40,856 bases of DNA from an uncultured Alphaproteobacteria bacterium (GTDB lineage Bacteria; Pseudomonadota; Alphaproteobacteria; Rhodobacterales; Rhodobacteraceae): NCBI GenBank assembly GCA_902625475.1, contig CACOBR010000012.1, positions 1-40,856 on the forward strand, given 5' to 3'. Every line of letters begins with the position of its first letter. Positions within the stretch are counted from its first letter, which is position 1. Shown here one piece after another: positions 8,163 through 17,569 of this stretch. The notes under the pieces are model-generated. The model saw only the letters and a program-made list of their open reading frames with translations. It was not told where the DNA came from and made no database searches. Both the position numbers and the translations under genes were made by a program.

Positions 8163-8190
8163 TTACGCTACGTAACAAAATATTTTTGTT
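8163..8190. promoter_or_regulatory. Two adjoining palindromes before the RND operon
   Basis: TTACG-CTA-CGTAA (8163-8175) is followed, sharing two bases, by AACAAAA-TAT-TTTTGTT (8174-8190). Both are perfect inverted repeats. They lie 62 to 89 bases before the ATG at 8252, a suitable place for a regulator binding site. Short loops make DNA operators likelier than RNA hairpins (inference). Confidence 0.45.
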
Positions 8191-8251
8191 GAAATAGTTT
8201 CTAATTTATAGATAAGAGAATAAATTTTTTCTTCAAAATTAAGGATTATCA

Positions 8252-10597
8252 ATGGAAAATTTTACTTCAAAATATGCTTATGCTGTTATTAATCATAGAA
8301 TTAAAGTTTTATTAGCTACATTTTTATTAATTTTAACAGCAATAGCTATGATTATGTCCTATCCTTTAAGGCATAATAATTCAAATGAAATGTGGTTTTT
8401 GCCAGGTGATCCTAACCTGGTTGCCTTTGAAAAATTACAAGATCTTTTTGGAAGTTCTGAATATTTAATTGTTGGCGTAACGGCTAGGGATAATGACAAA
8501 GATATTTTTGAGTATGAGACTCTGATGATGATTGATGAAATTTCAACAATGTTGGAGGATCACGAAATTGTAGAACAGGTAAGGAGTTTATCAAAATATC
8601 AAAGAACATATGATAAAAATGGAATGGTTGCTACAGATGATTTAATAGAAGATTTTGAAGAATTAGGTGATAATCCTGTTATAATAGAAAATGCTAGAGA
8701 AATAATAAAAGGTGAAGAATTAGCGTTAGATTCAATAATAACGTCTGATCTAAAGCATACTAGAATACTTGCTCGTACAGAGTATCGAGCTAATGATAAT
8801 TCGCACAAAATTAAAGTAGTAAATGACCTAAGAGATTTCATAAAAGAGAAAGGATATATACAAAAGGGTTATGATTTAAAACTTGGTGGGGTTCCATATG
8901 TAGGGGAAAGATTTGAAACAATAAGTAACACTGAATTTGGATGGATGATTCCAACTCAGGCTGTTATTATGTTTATTATTCTTGGTATAATTTTTAGATC
9001 CTTGGCTGGAATGATTGTTCCCTGGGTAGTGATAGCAACTAGTGCAATTACATTTTCTGGTTTACAGGCTTTTTTAGGACTACCAATTACTGTTGTAAAT
9101 CAATCTTTGACACCGATAACTATGTTAATAGGAATGGCAACGGCAGTTCATGTTCTATCTGAATTTTATGGTTTAAGAACAGCAGGCTTAAATGCCAAAG
9201 ATTCTTGTGTTAAATTGATAAGAAATCTTTTAAAACCTATTTTCTTTACATGCCTGACAACATCAATAGGATTTTCAGCATTATATGTTACAAAATTGGT
9301 ACCAGTAAAAGAGTTTGCAATAATTGCAGCATTTATTCCATTAATAGTTTTTTTGTTTTCTATGACAGCACTCCCAGCTGCTTTAAGTTTTTTTTCAAAA
9401 ATGCCTAAATGGACAGAAAATACTTTCAAAGATGGCTGGCTAACAAAATTTACAAACTTCTTACCAGAATTTAATTTTAAGTATCGGAAAATAATTTCTT
9501 CATTAGGAGGTATTTTACTCATACTTAGTATTTACGGCGTTTCTCAAATTAATGTTGATACTAATATTTTCAAATATTTTAGAGCTGATTTAAAAGTTAC
9601 AAAGGATTTAATTTACTTTGATAATACATATAAAGGAGCAGCAAACGTTGAATATTTAGTAACTTCAAAAGAAAAATTTATAGATGATGGTTTAATCAAA
9701 GAACCTGAATTTTTAAATGATGTTGGTAAATTAGAAAAATTTTTAGAAGACAAACCAGATGTTGGTAAGGGTTTGACTGTTCCCGATTTTTTGAAACAAA
9801 CTCGGCAGGCGTTTAGTGGCGACGATCCAAGTTACTTTATTTTACCTGATACTAAAGAAATGACAGCTCAACTTTTATTATTGTATGAAAACTCGGGTCC
9901 AGAAGAGGATTTATCTGATTTAAAGGACTTTGATGAAAAAAATCTAAGAATGACATTTCCTGTAACAAATATGGATGCTAGTGCATTTAATATCTTTGTT
10001 AAAAATTTAAACGCAGAAATCAAAGAAAAATTTCCCTCTCTTAACGCTTTGGCTACTGGGCCAATGGTTATGTTTCAAGCTCAGAATGAATATACAGATA
10101 AAGGTATAACAAGCTCATTTTCTGTTTCTTTATTATTAATAAGTATTACTTTTTTTATATTATTTAGATCAATTAAATTTGGAGCAATAGCCATAATTCC
10201 TAGTGTTATACCAATTTTATTAGCAGGAGGCATTGCCACATTAATGGGAAGAGATTTGAATCTTGGTTCTTTAATAGTAGGGGCAATGACAATGGGTATA
10301 GCAGTTGACGATAGTATCCATATGGTAAGTAGGTATAGGCTTGCTAGAATGGAGGGAAGTAATGTACACCAGGCAATGAAAAGAGCAATGAATGAGTCTG
10401 GTCGAGCGATTATAACTACATCCATCATTCTGGTAATAGGTTTTAGTGTTTTCTTAATGGCAAGTTTAGTACCAACAATTGATATTGGCAGATTTTCTGC
10501 AATAATTTTTCTGTTGGCCTTATTTGGAGTTTTGTTTTTTATACCATCGATATTATATATCCTAGATGGTAAAAAGGATGAATTACAAGCTACTTAA
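8252..10597 (+). CDS. RND-superfamily exporter (MMPL / sterol-sensing-domain type)
   Basis: 781 residues with the two-fold RND layout. There is a first membrane helix near residues 15-40, a large periplasmic loop to about 225, then a bundle of helices (about 228-385) containing GMATAVHVLSEFYGLR. A second single helix lies near 410-430, followed by a second loop and a second bundle (about 625-770) with GIAVDDSIHMVSRYRLAR, the conserved AVDD/H segment of MMPL-like proteins. It belongs to the 'predicted exporters of the RND superfamily' group (COG1033 type), which move lipids or hydrophobic compounds using the proton gradient. An SD-like AAGGA lies before ATG 8252. It is followed after 16 bases by a LolA-like gene and then an outer-membrane barrel, the usual partners of this exporter type. 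Confidence 0.88.
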   Translation: MENFTSKYAYAVINHRIKVLLATFLLILTAIAMIMSYPLRHNNSNEMWFLPGDPNLVAFEKLQDLFGSSEYLIVGVTARDNDKDIFEYETLMMIDEISTMLEDHEIVEQVRSLSKYQRTYDKNGMVATDDLIEDFEELGDNPVIIENAREIIKGEELALDSIITSDLKHTRILARTEYRANDNSHKIKVVNDLRDFIKEKGYIQKGYDLKLGGVPYVGERFETISNTEFGWMIPTQAVIMFIILGIIFRSLAGMIVPWVVIATSAITFSGLQAFLGLPITVVNQSLTPITMLIGMATAVHVLSEFYGLRTAGLNAKDSCVKLIRNLLKPIFFTCLTTSIGFSALYVTKLVPVKEFAIIAAFIPLIVFLFSMTALPAALSFFSKMPKWTENTFKDGWLTKFTNFLPEFNFKYRKIISSLGGILLILSIYGVSQINVDTNIFKYFRADLKVTKDLIYFDNTYKGAANVEYLVTSKEKFIDDGLIKEPEFLNDVGKLEKFLEDKPDVGKGLTVPDFLKQTRQAFSGDDPSYFILPDTKEMTAQLLLLYENSGPEEDLSDLKDFDEKNLRMTFPVTNMDASAFNIFVKNLNAEIKEKFPSLNALATGPMVMFQAQNEYTDKGITSSFSVSLLLISITFFILFRSIKFGAIAIIPSVIPILLAGGIATLMGRDLNLGSLIVGAMTMGIAVDDSIHMVSRYRLARMEGSNVHQAMKRAMNESGRAIITTSIILVIGFSVFLMASLVPTIDIGRFSAIIFLLALFGVLFFIPSILYILDGKKDELQAT

Positions 10598-10613
10598 CTG
10601 ATAGGATAATAAA

Positions 10614-11423
10614 ATGATTATAACCAACTTTGCTAAGTTATCTGTTTTTATTTTTTTGTTAATATTTTCTTTAACGGGCATATCATATGGATCGTCTGCT
10701 TTGGAAATAATGACCAAAGTTGATGCACGATATACTGGAGATTCGGCTATTTCTGATTGGCGAATGATTTTAATTGATAAAAAAAACCGAAAAAGAATAA
10801 GAGAAATCGAAATATTTAGTAAAGAATATAAGGATGTAGATAAATCAATTTCTTTTTTTAAAAGTCCAGGTGATGTTAAAGGTACTTCATATATGTCATA
10901 TAACTGGGAATCAACTTCAAAGGAAGACGATTCATGGTTATATCTTCCAGCATTACAGAAAGTAAATAGAATAGCATCTACTGATAGGTCAGGATCATTT
11001 ATGGGTAGTGACTTCACTTATTCAGATATAGATGGATTTGAGCTTGAAGATTTCAATTATAAATTAGTTAAAGAAAATGATGTTGTAGATGGAAAAGATT
11101 GTTGGGTTATCGAGTCAACTCCAAAGAATAAAAAAGTGATTTCAAAAACGGGGTATTTAAAATCTATTCAATGGGTAAGAAAAGATATTTATTTTGTAAT
11201 AAAAAATAGAATACTTGTTAAAAAGGGAAAAAAAGTAAAATTGTTTGCCGCTAAAGATATTCAAAAAATTGATGGAGTTTGGACAGCTAAAATCTTGCAA
11301 ATGATTACTACAAAAAATAAAAAATTAGTACATAAAAGCATTTTCCAACTTAAGAATGTAAAATATAATACAAATGTTGAGGACTCTATTTTTGAAACTG
11401 AGGTTATGCAGCGTGGTCTTTAA
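10614..11423 (+). CDS. Outer-membrane lipoprotein-sorting (LolA-like) periplasmic protein
   Basis: 269 residues. A Sec signal peptide is visible (hydrophobic core about residues 9-22, likely cut near SYGSSA). The mature part has the half-barrel features of the LolA-like family found next to RND exporters: KVDARYTGDSAISDWRMILIDK, SISFFKSPGDVKGTSYMSYNWE, DDSWLYLPALQKVNRIASTDRSGSF (the central 'sWlYlPalkkvrRi' signature), then GSDFTYSDIDG. Such proteins are thought to carry hydrophobic cargo across the periplasm. It lies between the RND gene (16 bases) and the barrel gene (end overlap), so all three are likely one operon and one pathway. Confidence 0.85.
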   Translation: MIITNFAKLSVFIFLLIFSLTGISYGSSALEIMTKVDARYTGDSAISDWRMILIDKKNRKRIREIEIFSKEYKDVDKSISFFKSPGDVKGTSYMSYNWESTSKEDDSWLYLPALQKVNRIASTDRSGSFMGSDFTYSDIDGFELEDFNYKLVKENDVVDGKDCWVIESTPKNKKVISKTGYLKSIQWVRKDIYFVIKNRILVKKGKKVKLFAAKDIQKIDGVWTAKILQMITTKNKKLVHKSIFQLKNVKYNTNVEDSIFETEVMQRGL

Positions 11424-12891
11424 TTATAAATTAAGAAAAACTTATACATTTTTTTATATTTTAATTTTTGTTTTATATTCATCTATTTCAGTTTCTCAAG
11501 AAGACAATTTTGATTTGGATTCTGAGGATTTTGATTTACTAGAAGACACTTCATTTGATCAACTTGAGTTAGAATTGGCTAATACTGATAACTTAGCATT
11601 AGAAGTTTCATCCGAAATTTCAGGATTAGAAAAAAATGAAGAAATGGAGAATTTGAACTCCTTAGATAGTTTCTCAGGTAACATAATTCAAAAATTTACA
11701 TATGGTTTAAATAGCCCTTCAATTAATTTTAGCAGAAACAAGTCTGCACTTGAAAGAATAGAAACTATTTTTAATTTTAATTATAAAGGTGAATATTCAC
11801 CGCAATTAAATTATAAGATAGGTAGTAATCTTCTTTTTAGCTGGGGAAAATGGAAAAATAATAAATTTCAAACTGATGAAAATAGTTCAACATTCAAAAT
11901 AAAAGATTTTTATTTAGATTACTATCCATCTGATCTAATTTGGTTAAGACTTGGGAATCAGATTATTGCTAGAGGGCAATTAGATAATCTTTCTATTACT
12001 GATACGATCAATCCAAGAGATTTGTCTGTTCCTGGTCAGGGGGAACTTTCAGAGTTTAGACAGCATGTACCAGCTATACTCTTAAATTTTCCTATCTCCG
12101 ATATAAAAATAGAATTAGCTTTAGTCGGTGAAGCTGGTGGAAACTTACTAAGTGAAAAAGGGGATAGCTTTGATCCCACAATTCCATTTGTTCAAAATCT
12201 TGTAAATATAGGTGGGAATCCATATACAGTGAATTACTTAAATCCAAGTAATGAATTAGAATTTTTTGCCAGTATAAATTATTCATTCAATGGGGGAGAT
12301 ATATCTTTAGTTTTTTCTGATGAAAATCTAAATCAGAGAAGTTTAAAGAATATTGTGTCCAAATCTTTGTCTAGTCAACTAGATTTTGGTTTTGATAGAG
12401 TTCAAATGGTAGGTTTAAATGGTAACCTAGCACGTGGTGATTTTTTATTAAAGTATGAGGCTGCAAATATAACAGGAGCTTCATTTTTAAAAATGAACCC
12501 TGCAGATTTACCTGGTTCAAAAAAAAATCAGAATGTTCTTGGTTTTGGCTTTGACTATAGTGGAGTGAACAACTTAACTTTGGCTTATGAGACAAATTTA
12601 AGATCAATTCTAAATCATACAAATGACTTAATTGTATCTAAATCAAGTATAGGGCATGCCTTGCAAGCTAGATGGACAGGAATTAATGATACGATAAACA
12701 TAAATGCAAACTTAAATAGATTTGAAGGTGAAAAAAGCACCATTGCTAGTTTAGTAACTAGTTATAAGCCTAGAGATGGATTAACCCTTTCTGCAAGATA
12801 TGTTCAATATGATGCTGTAGAAACTACTGACACATTATATCCTTACAAAAAACAGGATGTCATAATGCTTGCTTCAGAATATAGCTTTTAG
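11413..12891 (+). CDS. Outer-membrane beta-barrel protein, DUF1302-like
   Basis: GTG 11413 was chosen because GAGG lies 9 bases upstream and the product then begins with a compact signal peptide (KLRKTYTFFYILIFVLYSS, cut near VSQ/EDN). An ATG at 11374 in the same frame gives 505 residues instead of 492 but would overlap the previous gene by 50 bases. After an acidic N-terminal linker (DLDSEDFDLLEDTSFDQ) the sequence shows amphipathic strands. The segment LIWLRLGNQIIARGQLDNL...INPRDLSVPG is the DUF1302/alginate-export type signature, and the chain ends with an aromatic residue (YSF). It is the probable outer-membrane exit for the RND/LolA-like system; a substrate cannot be named. Confidence 0.75.
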   Translation: MVFNYKLRKTYTFFYILIFVLYSSISVSQEDNFDLDSEDFDLLEDTSFDQLELELANTDNLALEVSSEISGLEKNEEMENLNSLDSFSGNIIQKFTYGLNSPSINFSRNKSALERIETIFNFNYKGEYSPQLNYKIGSNLLFSWGKWKNNKFQTDENSSTFKIKDFYLDYYPSDLIWLRLGNQIIARGQLDNLSITDTINPRDLSVPGQGELSEFRQHVPAILLNFPISDIKIELALVGEAGGNLLSEKGDSFDPTIPFVQNLVNIGGNPYTVNYLNPSNELEFFASINYSFNGGDISLVFSDENLNQRSLKNIVSKSLSSQLDFGFDRVQMVGLNGNLARGDFLLKYEAANITGASFLKMNPADLPGSKKNQNVLGFGFDYSGVNNLTLAYETNLRSILNHTNDLIVSKSSIGHALQARWTGINDTININANLNRFEGEKSTIASLVTSYKPRDGLTLSARYVQYDAVETTDTLYPYKKQDVIMLASEYSF

Positions 12892-12896
12892 TGAAC

Positions 12897-13151
12897 TTAT
12901 TGTTGTTTTCCCTCTAATACTGATACCTTCGCCATTGCTTGTTCTTTAAATTTTTGAAGTATCTCCAAGGTTTTAAGCTCTTTTCCAGCCATTTTAATAT
13001 CTGCAAATAACTCTACTACTACTCCAGCATTATCGGATGATTTAAATAGAAGTATTGTATGACCTTTAGCAGTTTCAACTGATGTTGTTGTTTGAATTAC
13101 AGTCCACAGAGAAGGCGCTAATAATGTGAAATTTATTACTCTTGCATACAT
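12897..13151 (-). CDS. Small ABM/GYD-like dimeric barrel protein
   Basis: 84 residues, second gene of a coupled pair. The start MYARVINFTL resembles the first strand of antibiotic-biosynthesis-monooxygenase-like proteins, followed by strands TAKGHTILLFKSSDNAGVVVELFAD and a long final helix (KELKTLEILQKFKEQAMAKV). Its ATG shares one base with the TAA stop of the gene before it (TAATG), so translation is coupled. Convergent with the barrel gene, only 5 bases apart. The function is not known to me. Confidence 0.6.
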   Translation of the reverse strand: MYARVINFTLLAPSLWTVIQTTTSVETAKGHTILLFKSSDNAGVVVELFADIKMAGKELKTLEILQKFKEQAMAKVSVLEGKQQ

Positions 13152-13501
13152 TATAAATTTTCCGTAAAGGCTTTTGCAGATACATACTCATTCATTTTAT
13201 CTGATGCAAATTCATAAATTTTTTGTAATTCTCCAGCATCAAAAGCTCTATACCAATTTAGATCATCAAACATGCCACTGGCTTTTACAATTCCGGCCAT
13301 TGATGCAACTGCCTCATCATTTGGAGCTTCTATATTGGCAATTGCATTCATTTCTGGGTGGTTGATATAAAGCATTTGAATTAATTTACCTCCGAGGTTT
13401 TCAAAAAATGGTGTAACTATTTCAGTACGATTTTGAGGTTTTCCTACCATAGAAGAGCTAAATTCAATGCTTAATTTTCCAATCATTATATATTTGTACA
13501 T
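13151..13501 (-). CDS. GYD-domain-like small protein
   Basis: 116 residues. YIMIGKLSIEFSSSMVGKPQNR, ENLGGKLIQMLYINHPEMNAIANIEAPNDEAVASMAGIVKASGMF follows the GYD-domain pattern (first strand with 'lgk', helix, 'e..GGklk.fy...G.yD.v.i.eaPddeaaaa...'), except that the name-giving GEYD turn is NHPEMN. GYD proteins are small ferredoxin-fold proteins of mostly unknown role. Upstream GAAAGGAAA is a good ribosome binding site. It leads the pair with the 84-residue protein and is divergent from the methyltransferase at 13613. Confidence 0.7.
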   Translation of the reverse strand: MYKYIMIGKLSIEFSSSMVGKPQNRTEIVTPFFENLGGKLIQMLYINHPEMNAIANIEAPNDEAVASMAGIVKASGMFDDLNWYRAFDAGELQKIYEFASDKMNEYVSAKAFTENL

Positions 13502-13612
13502 AAATTTTCCTTTCTTTATAATGAAATATAATTTTTTGATATCGAAATTTATTTGATTTTGTTTTACAATTTTTTTTTTTTCAACAGTATTTTTTAAAAA
13601 GGAATATTAGCC

Positions 13613-14398
13613 TTGAGTAAAGATGAAATACACTATGATAATACACACATAACCTTTTTAGAGAAAATTTGGGGTGATGGATTTATGTCCCCAGGTGGAA
13701 AACAAGAAATTGAAAAACTATTGAAAGGATTGAGTCTTAAAGAACAAAAAATTTTAGATATTGGGTGTGGAGCAGGTGGTATCACAGTTAGCCTTATAAA
13801 TGATTATGGGGCTCAAAAAGTGATAGGGGTTGACGTTGAGAAAGATGTTGTGAAGGTTGCAAGAGATAGAGTTTCTAAAAATGGATTAAAAGACAAAATT
13901 GATATATTACTAGTTGGTAAGTCAAGGCTCCCTTTTAATGATAATTCTTTTGATTTGGTTTTTTCAAAAGATTCATTTGTTCATATTTCAGATAAAGAAA
14001 GAATTTTTAATCAAGTTTTCAAAGTTTTGAAACCAGGTGGAGTTTTTGTTTTTTCAGATTGGTTAATTTCTCATGACCATAAACCATCAAAAGAAATGGA
14101 ATATTATTTAAAATTAGAGGATTTGGGCTTTGGAATGGCTTCCCCTCTGATATATAGCAAAGCCTTAAAAAAAAGTGGGTTTGTTGCAATAAAAAAAAAT
14201 AATAGAAATAAATGGTACAAAGATGAGGCTAGAAGAGAATTAGAAATTTTATCTGGTCCATCTAGAAAATCTTATGAAGAAATAACTTCACAAAGCTTTA
14301 TTGAAAATCAAATCAATACCTGGAAGGCTATGATTAAAGTTTTAGATACCGGAGAGCATTGTCCACATCACTTTCGTGCGCAAAAACCTTTAAAATAA
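13613..14398 (+). CDS. SAM-dependent methyltransferase, phosphoethanolamine N-methyltransferase-like
   Basis: 261 residues, TTG start at 13613 with AAGGA about 9 bases upstream. The SAM-binding motif I ILDIGCGAGG is at residues 47-56, the acidic ribose-binding residue lies in VIGVDVE, and FDLVFSKDSFVHI and LKPGGVFVFSDWL follow. The lead-in IWGDGFMSPGG just before motif I matches the 'iFGe.yiSpGG' region of phosphoethanolamine methyltransferases such as the Plasmodium enzyme, and FSKDSFVHI matches their YSRDaxxHL. The closest known role is stepwise N-methylation towards phosphocholine. Whether this one uses phosphoethanolamine, glycine or another amine cannot be settled by eye. Confidence 0.75.
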   Translation: MSKDEIHYDNTHITFLEKIWGDGFMSPGGKQEIEKLLKGLSLKEQKILDIGCGAGGITVSLINDYGAQKVIGVDVEKDVVKVARDRVSKNGLKDKIDILLVGKSRLPFNDNSFDLVFSKDSFVHISDKERIFNQVFKVLKPGGVFVFSDWLISHDHKPSKEMEYYLKLEDLGFGMASPLIYSKALKKSGFVAIKKNNRNKWYKDEARRELEILSGPSRKSYEEITSQSFIENQINTWKAMIKVLDTGEHCPHHFRAQKPLK

Positions 14399-14544
14399 TT
14401 TTTTAATTAAGACTTTTTAATTATATGTTTCTATAGATTTTTTTATTATACAGAAGATTTTTTAATTTTTACTTGATTTCCTTGCTGGTTACATTATTTA
14501 ACTCCAATGAAACTCTTCTATATTTAACTACTAAATTTATAATT

Positions 14545-16110
14545 ATGAAAATCGCAACCCTTACAGAAACAACTGAAAACGAAAATCGCGTAGCAATAAC
14601 CCCTGAATCTGCCAAATTTTTAATAAAATTTGGTCACGAGGTTATAATTCAATCAGGTGCAGGAGAGAAAGCCCGTTTTTCTGATAAGGATTATAAAACA
14701 TCTGGTTGTAAAATTTTAAAATCATCAGCTAGTATTTTTAAAGAAGCTGATGCTATTGTCAAAGTAAATGCACCTGACAAAGCTGAGCAAAGTAAATTTC
14801 AAAAAAAGCAGATACTGATAAGTTTTATCTGGCCAGCACAAAACAAGTCTCTATTAGAAAATTTAAATAAAAAGGGGGTTACCTCCATCGCAATGGATAT
14901 GGTTCCTAGAATTAGTCGTGCTCAAAAAATGGATGCTTTATCATCCATGTCAAATATTGCTGGTTACAGAGCCGTAGTAGAAGCCACAAGTAATTTTGAC
15001 AGATTTCTAACTGGTCAAATTACAGCAGCAGGAAAAGTACCACCAGCTAAAGTTTTGGTTATTGGAGCAGGAGTTGCAGGTTTAGCTGCTATTGGAACCT
15101 CAGTAAGCCTTGGTGCAATAGTTAGAGCATTTGATGTAAGGCCGGAGGTAGCTGAGCAAATTGAAAGCATGGGTGCTGAGTTTCTTATGCTTGACTTTGA
15201 GGACGGATTAGACGGCTCAGAAACTGGAGGATATGCAGCACCATCGAGCCCAGAATTTAGGGAAAAACAATTACAATGCTTTAGAGAACAAGCAGGGGAA
15301 GTTGATATTGTTATCACAACAGCTTTAATTCCAGGAATGGATGCACCAAAGTTATGGTTAAAAGAATTTGTTGATAAAATGAAACCAGGATCAGTAATTG
15401 TAGATTTAGCAGCTGAAAAGGGTGGTAATTGTGATTTAACTACACCTGGTGAGAAAATAGTGACTAAAAATAATGTTACTGTGATTGGCTATACTGATTT
15501 TCCAAGTAGAATGGCTGCACAATCTTCAGCACTTTATGCGACGAATATAAGGCATATGATTGACGACTTAACACCAAAAAAAGACGGTAAAATTGATGTT
15601 AATATGAAGGATGATGTTATTAGAGGCAGCACTGTAACACATAATAATCAAATAACTTTTCCTCCACCTCCACCTAAGGTTCAAGCTATAGCTAAACAAG
15701 CACCTAAAATTATAGAAAAAACAGCTGAAGAAATCAAAGCTGATGAACTAAATGAATTTAAGAAAAATACATTACAACAAACTATTCTATTATGTATTGG
15801 GGGGTTGTTTATGTTTGTAATTGGAAATTATGCACCATCAGAATTTATGCAGCACATGATTGTATTTGCATTAGCTTGTTTTGTTGGTTTTCAAGTTATA
15901 TGGAACGTGAGTCATGCATTACACACTCCTCTCATGGCTGTTACTAATGCCATATCTGGAATAATAATCATAGGCGCAGTTTTGCAAATGACTTCAGAAA
16001 GTTGGATTGCGATATTTCTTGCTGCCATTTCTGTATTAATTTCAACAATCAACATAGTTGGTGGATTTTTAGTCACACGTCGTATGTTGGCAATGTTTCA
16101 GAAATCATAG
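14545..16110 (+). CDS. pntA: Proton-translocating NAD(P) transhydrogenase, alpha subunit (PntAA-PntAB fused)
   Basis: 521 residues from ATG 14545. The frame extends to a TTG at 14473, but [21 protein letters not shown] is the normal N-terminus. Domain I (NAD binding) contains [22 protein letters not shown] and the loop [18 protein letters not shown] proline-rich linker (PPPPPPKVQ) leads to a C-terminal membrane part of about four helices from about residue 410, with [17 protein letters not shown]. The enzyme in the inner membrane reduces NADP with NADH at the expense of the proton gradient. Subunits AA and AB are joined as in E. coli; several alphaproteobacteria keep them as separate genes. 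pntB follows after 15 bases. Confidence 0.95.
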   Translation: MKIATLTETTENENRVAITPESAKFLIKFGHEVIIQSGAGEKARFSDKDYKTSGCKILKSSASIFKEADAIVKVNAPDKAEQSKFQKKQILISFIWPAQNKSLLENLNKKGVTSIAMDMVPRISRAQKMDALSSMSNIAGYRAVVEATSNFDRFLTGQITAAGKVPPAKVLVIGAGVAGLAAIGTSVSLGAIVRAFDVRPEVAEQIESMGAEFLMLDFEDGLDGSETGGYAAPSSPEFREKQLQCFREQAGEVDIVITTALIPGMDAPKLWLKEFVDKMKPGSVIVDLAAEKGGNCDLTTPGEKIVTKNNVTVIGYTDFPSRMAAQSSALYATNIRHMIDDLTPKKDGKIDVNMKDDVIRGSTVTHNNQITFPPPPPKVQAIAKQAPKIIEKTAEEIKADELNEFKKNTLQQTILLCIGGLFMFVIGNYAPSEFMQHMIVFALACFVGFQVIWNVSHALHTPLMAVTNAISGIIIIGAVLQMTSESWIAIFLAAISVLISTINIVGGFLVTRRMLAMFQKS

Positions 16111-16125
16111 GTTAGGGATATTTCT

Positions 16126-17556
16126 ATGGAATATGGCTTAGTGTCAGCAGCGTATATATCAGCAAGTGTACTATTTATACTTTCTTTAGGTGGTTTAAGT
16201 AATCAGGAAAAAGCTAAAAGAGCTGTTTGGTTTGGAATTGCTGGTATGGGCCTTTCCGTTTTTTTTACAGTTTTTGGAGGTAGTTCTGGTAATTTTTGGT
16301 TGCTATTTCCAATGATCTTAATTGGTTCAGCAATTGGATATTACGTAGCCCAAAAAGTCGAGATGACAGAAATGCCTCAATTGGTAGCAGCCCTTCATAG
16401 TTTTGTTGGTTTAGCTGCTGTTTTTATAGGTATTAATGCACAATTAGAATTATCATTTGTACAAGATTTTAATGGTAGTTTGAATGAATTAAGTGGTTTT
16501 ACAAAAAAAATAGCATCAAAAAATTCTGCTGAAATATCAATAATGGCTGTTGAGATATTTTTAGGAGTTTTCATAGGGGCTGTTACATTTACAGGGTCAG
16601 TTGTAGCTTTTGGTAAATTATCTGGAAAAATCGATGGAAAAGTTTTCAAGTTACCTGGTGGTCATGGTTTGAATTTGGCTGCATTAGTAATTTCTTTGTT
16701 GCTAGGTCTTTTATATTTTAATGGATCTGGTATTTGGACAATTATATTAATGTCAATTTTAGCAGGTTTTATTGGATGGCATTTGATAATGGGTATTGGT
16801 GGAGCTGATATGCCTGTTGTTGTTTCTATGTTGAATTCTTACTCTGGTTGGGCTGCTGCAGCTATAGGGTTTACTTTAGGAAACGACCTTTTAATCGTTA
16901 CAGGAGCTCTAGTGGGATCTTCAGGAGCAATTCTAAGTTATATTATGTGTAAAGCTATGAATAGGCATTTCATAAGTGTAATTTTGGGTGGTTTTGGTTC
17001 ACAAGTTCAAACTGAAACAGAAATAGAAGGTGAACAAGTCTCAATTGATGCTGACGGTGTTGCTTCACTTTTAAATGATGCTGATCAAGTTATAATAGTG
17101 CCTGGATATGGAATGGCTGTTGCACAAGCTCAACAAACGGTGTCAGAATTAACTAGAAGATTAAGAGCAAAGTCTAAAAAAGTAAGATTTGGCATTCATC
17201 CTGTTGCTGGAAGACTACCAGGGCACATGAATGTTTTGTTGGCTGAAGCAAAAGTACCCTATGATATTGTTTTAGAAATGGATGAGATTAATGATGACTT
17301 TCCTAACACAGATGTAGTGATAGTTATTGGATCAAACGACATTGTTAATCCAGCTGCACAAGATGATCCTAATAGTCCTATTGCAGGAATGCCAGTCCTT
17401 GAGGTTTGGAAGTCTAAGAACGTAATTGTGTCAAAAAGAGGGCAAGGGACCGGATATTCTGGAATCCAAAATCCATTGTTTTTTAAAGAAAACACAAGAA
17501 TGTTTTATGGAGACGCAAAACAATCACTTGATAGTTTGTTATCTAAAATAGACTGA
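16126..17556 (+). CDS. pntB: NAD(P) transhydrogenase, beta subunit
   Basis: 476 residues, the normal PntB length. The N-terminal half is membrane-embedded with eight or nine hydrophobic helices, including [24 protein letters not shown], the conserved channel region. The C-terminal domain III binds NADP through [12 protein letters not shown] and holds [21 protein letters not shown] and [16 protein letters not shown], all typical. With PntA it forms the complex that supplies NADPH. It ends 13 bases before the stop of the convergent MttB-like gene, with no clear hairpin terminator between. Confidence 0.96.
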   Translation: MEYGLVSAAYISASVLFILSLGGLSNQEKAKRAVWFGIAGMGLSVFFTVFGGSSGNFWLLFPMILIGSAIGYYVAQKVEMTEMPQLVAALHSFVGLAAVFIGINAQLELSFVQDFNGSLNELSGFTKKIASKNSAEISIMAVEIFLGVFIGAVTFTGSVVAFGKLSGKIDGKVFKLPGGHGLNLAALVISLLLGLLYFNGSGIWTIILMSILAGFIGWHLIMGIGGADMPVVVSMLNSYSGWAAAAIGFTLGNDLLIVTGALVGSSGAILSYIMCKAMNRHFISVILGGFGSQVQTETEIEGEQVSIDADGVASLLNDADQVIIVPGYGMAVAQAQQTVSELTRRLRAKSKKVRFGIHPVAGRLPGHMNVLLAEAKVPYDIVLEMDEINDDFPNTDVVIVIGSNDIVNPAAQDDPNSPIAGMPVLEVWKSKNVIVSKRGQGTGYSGIQNPLFFKENTRMFYGDAKQSLDSLLSKID

Positions 17557-17569
17557 TTAAAAAAAACTA

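Noticed and set aside
14473-14544. Longer pntA starting at TTG 14473
   Set aside because: The extension is hydrophobic and unrelated to the family; ATG 14545 begins the standard PntA N-terminus.
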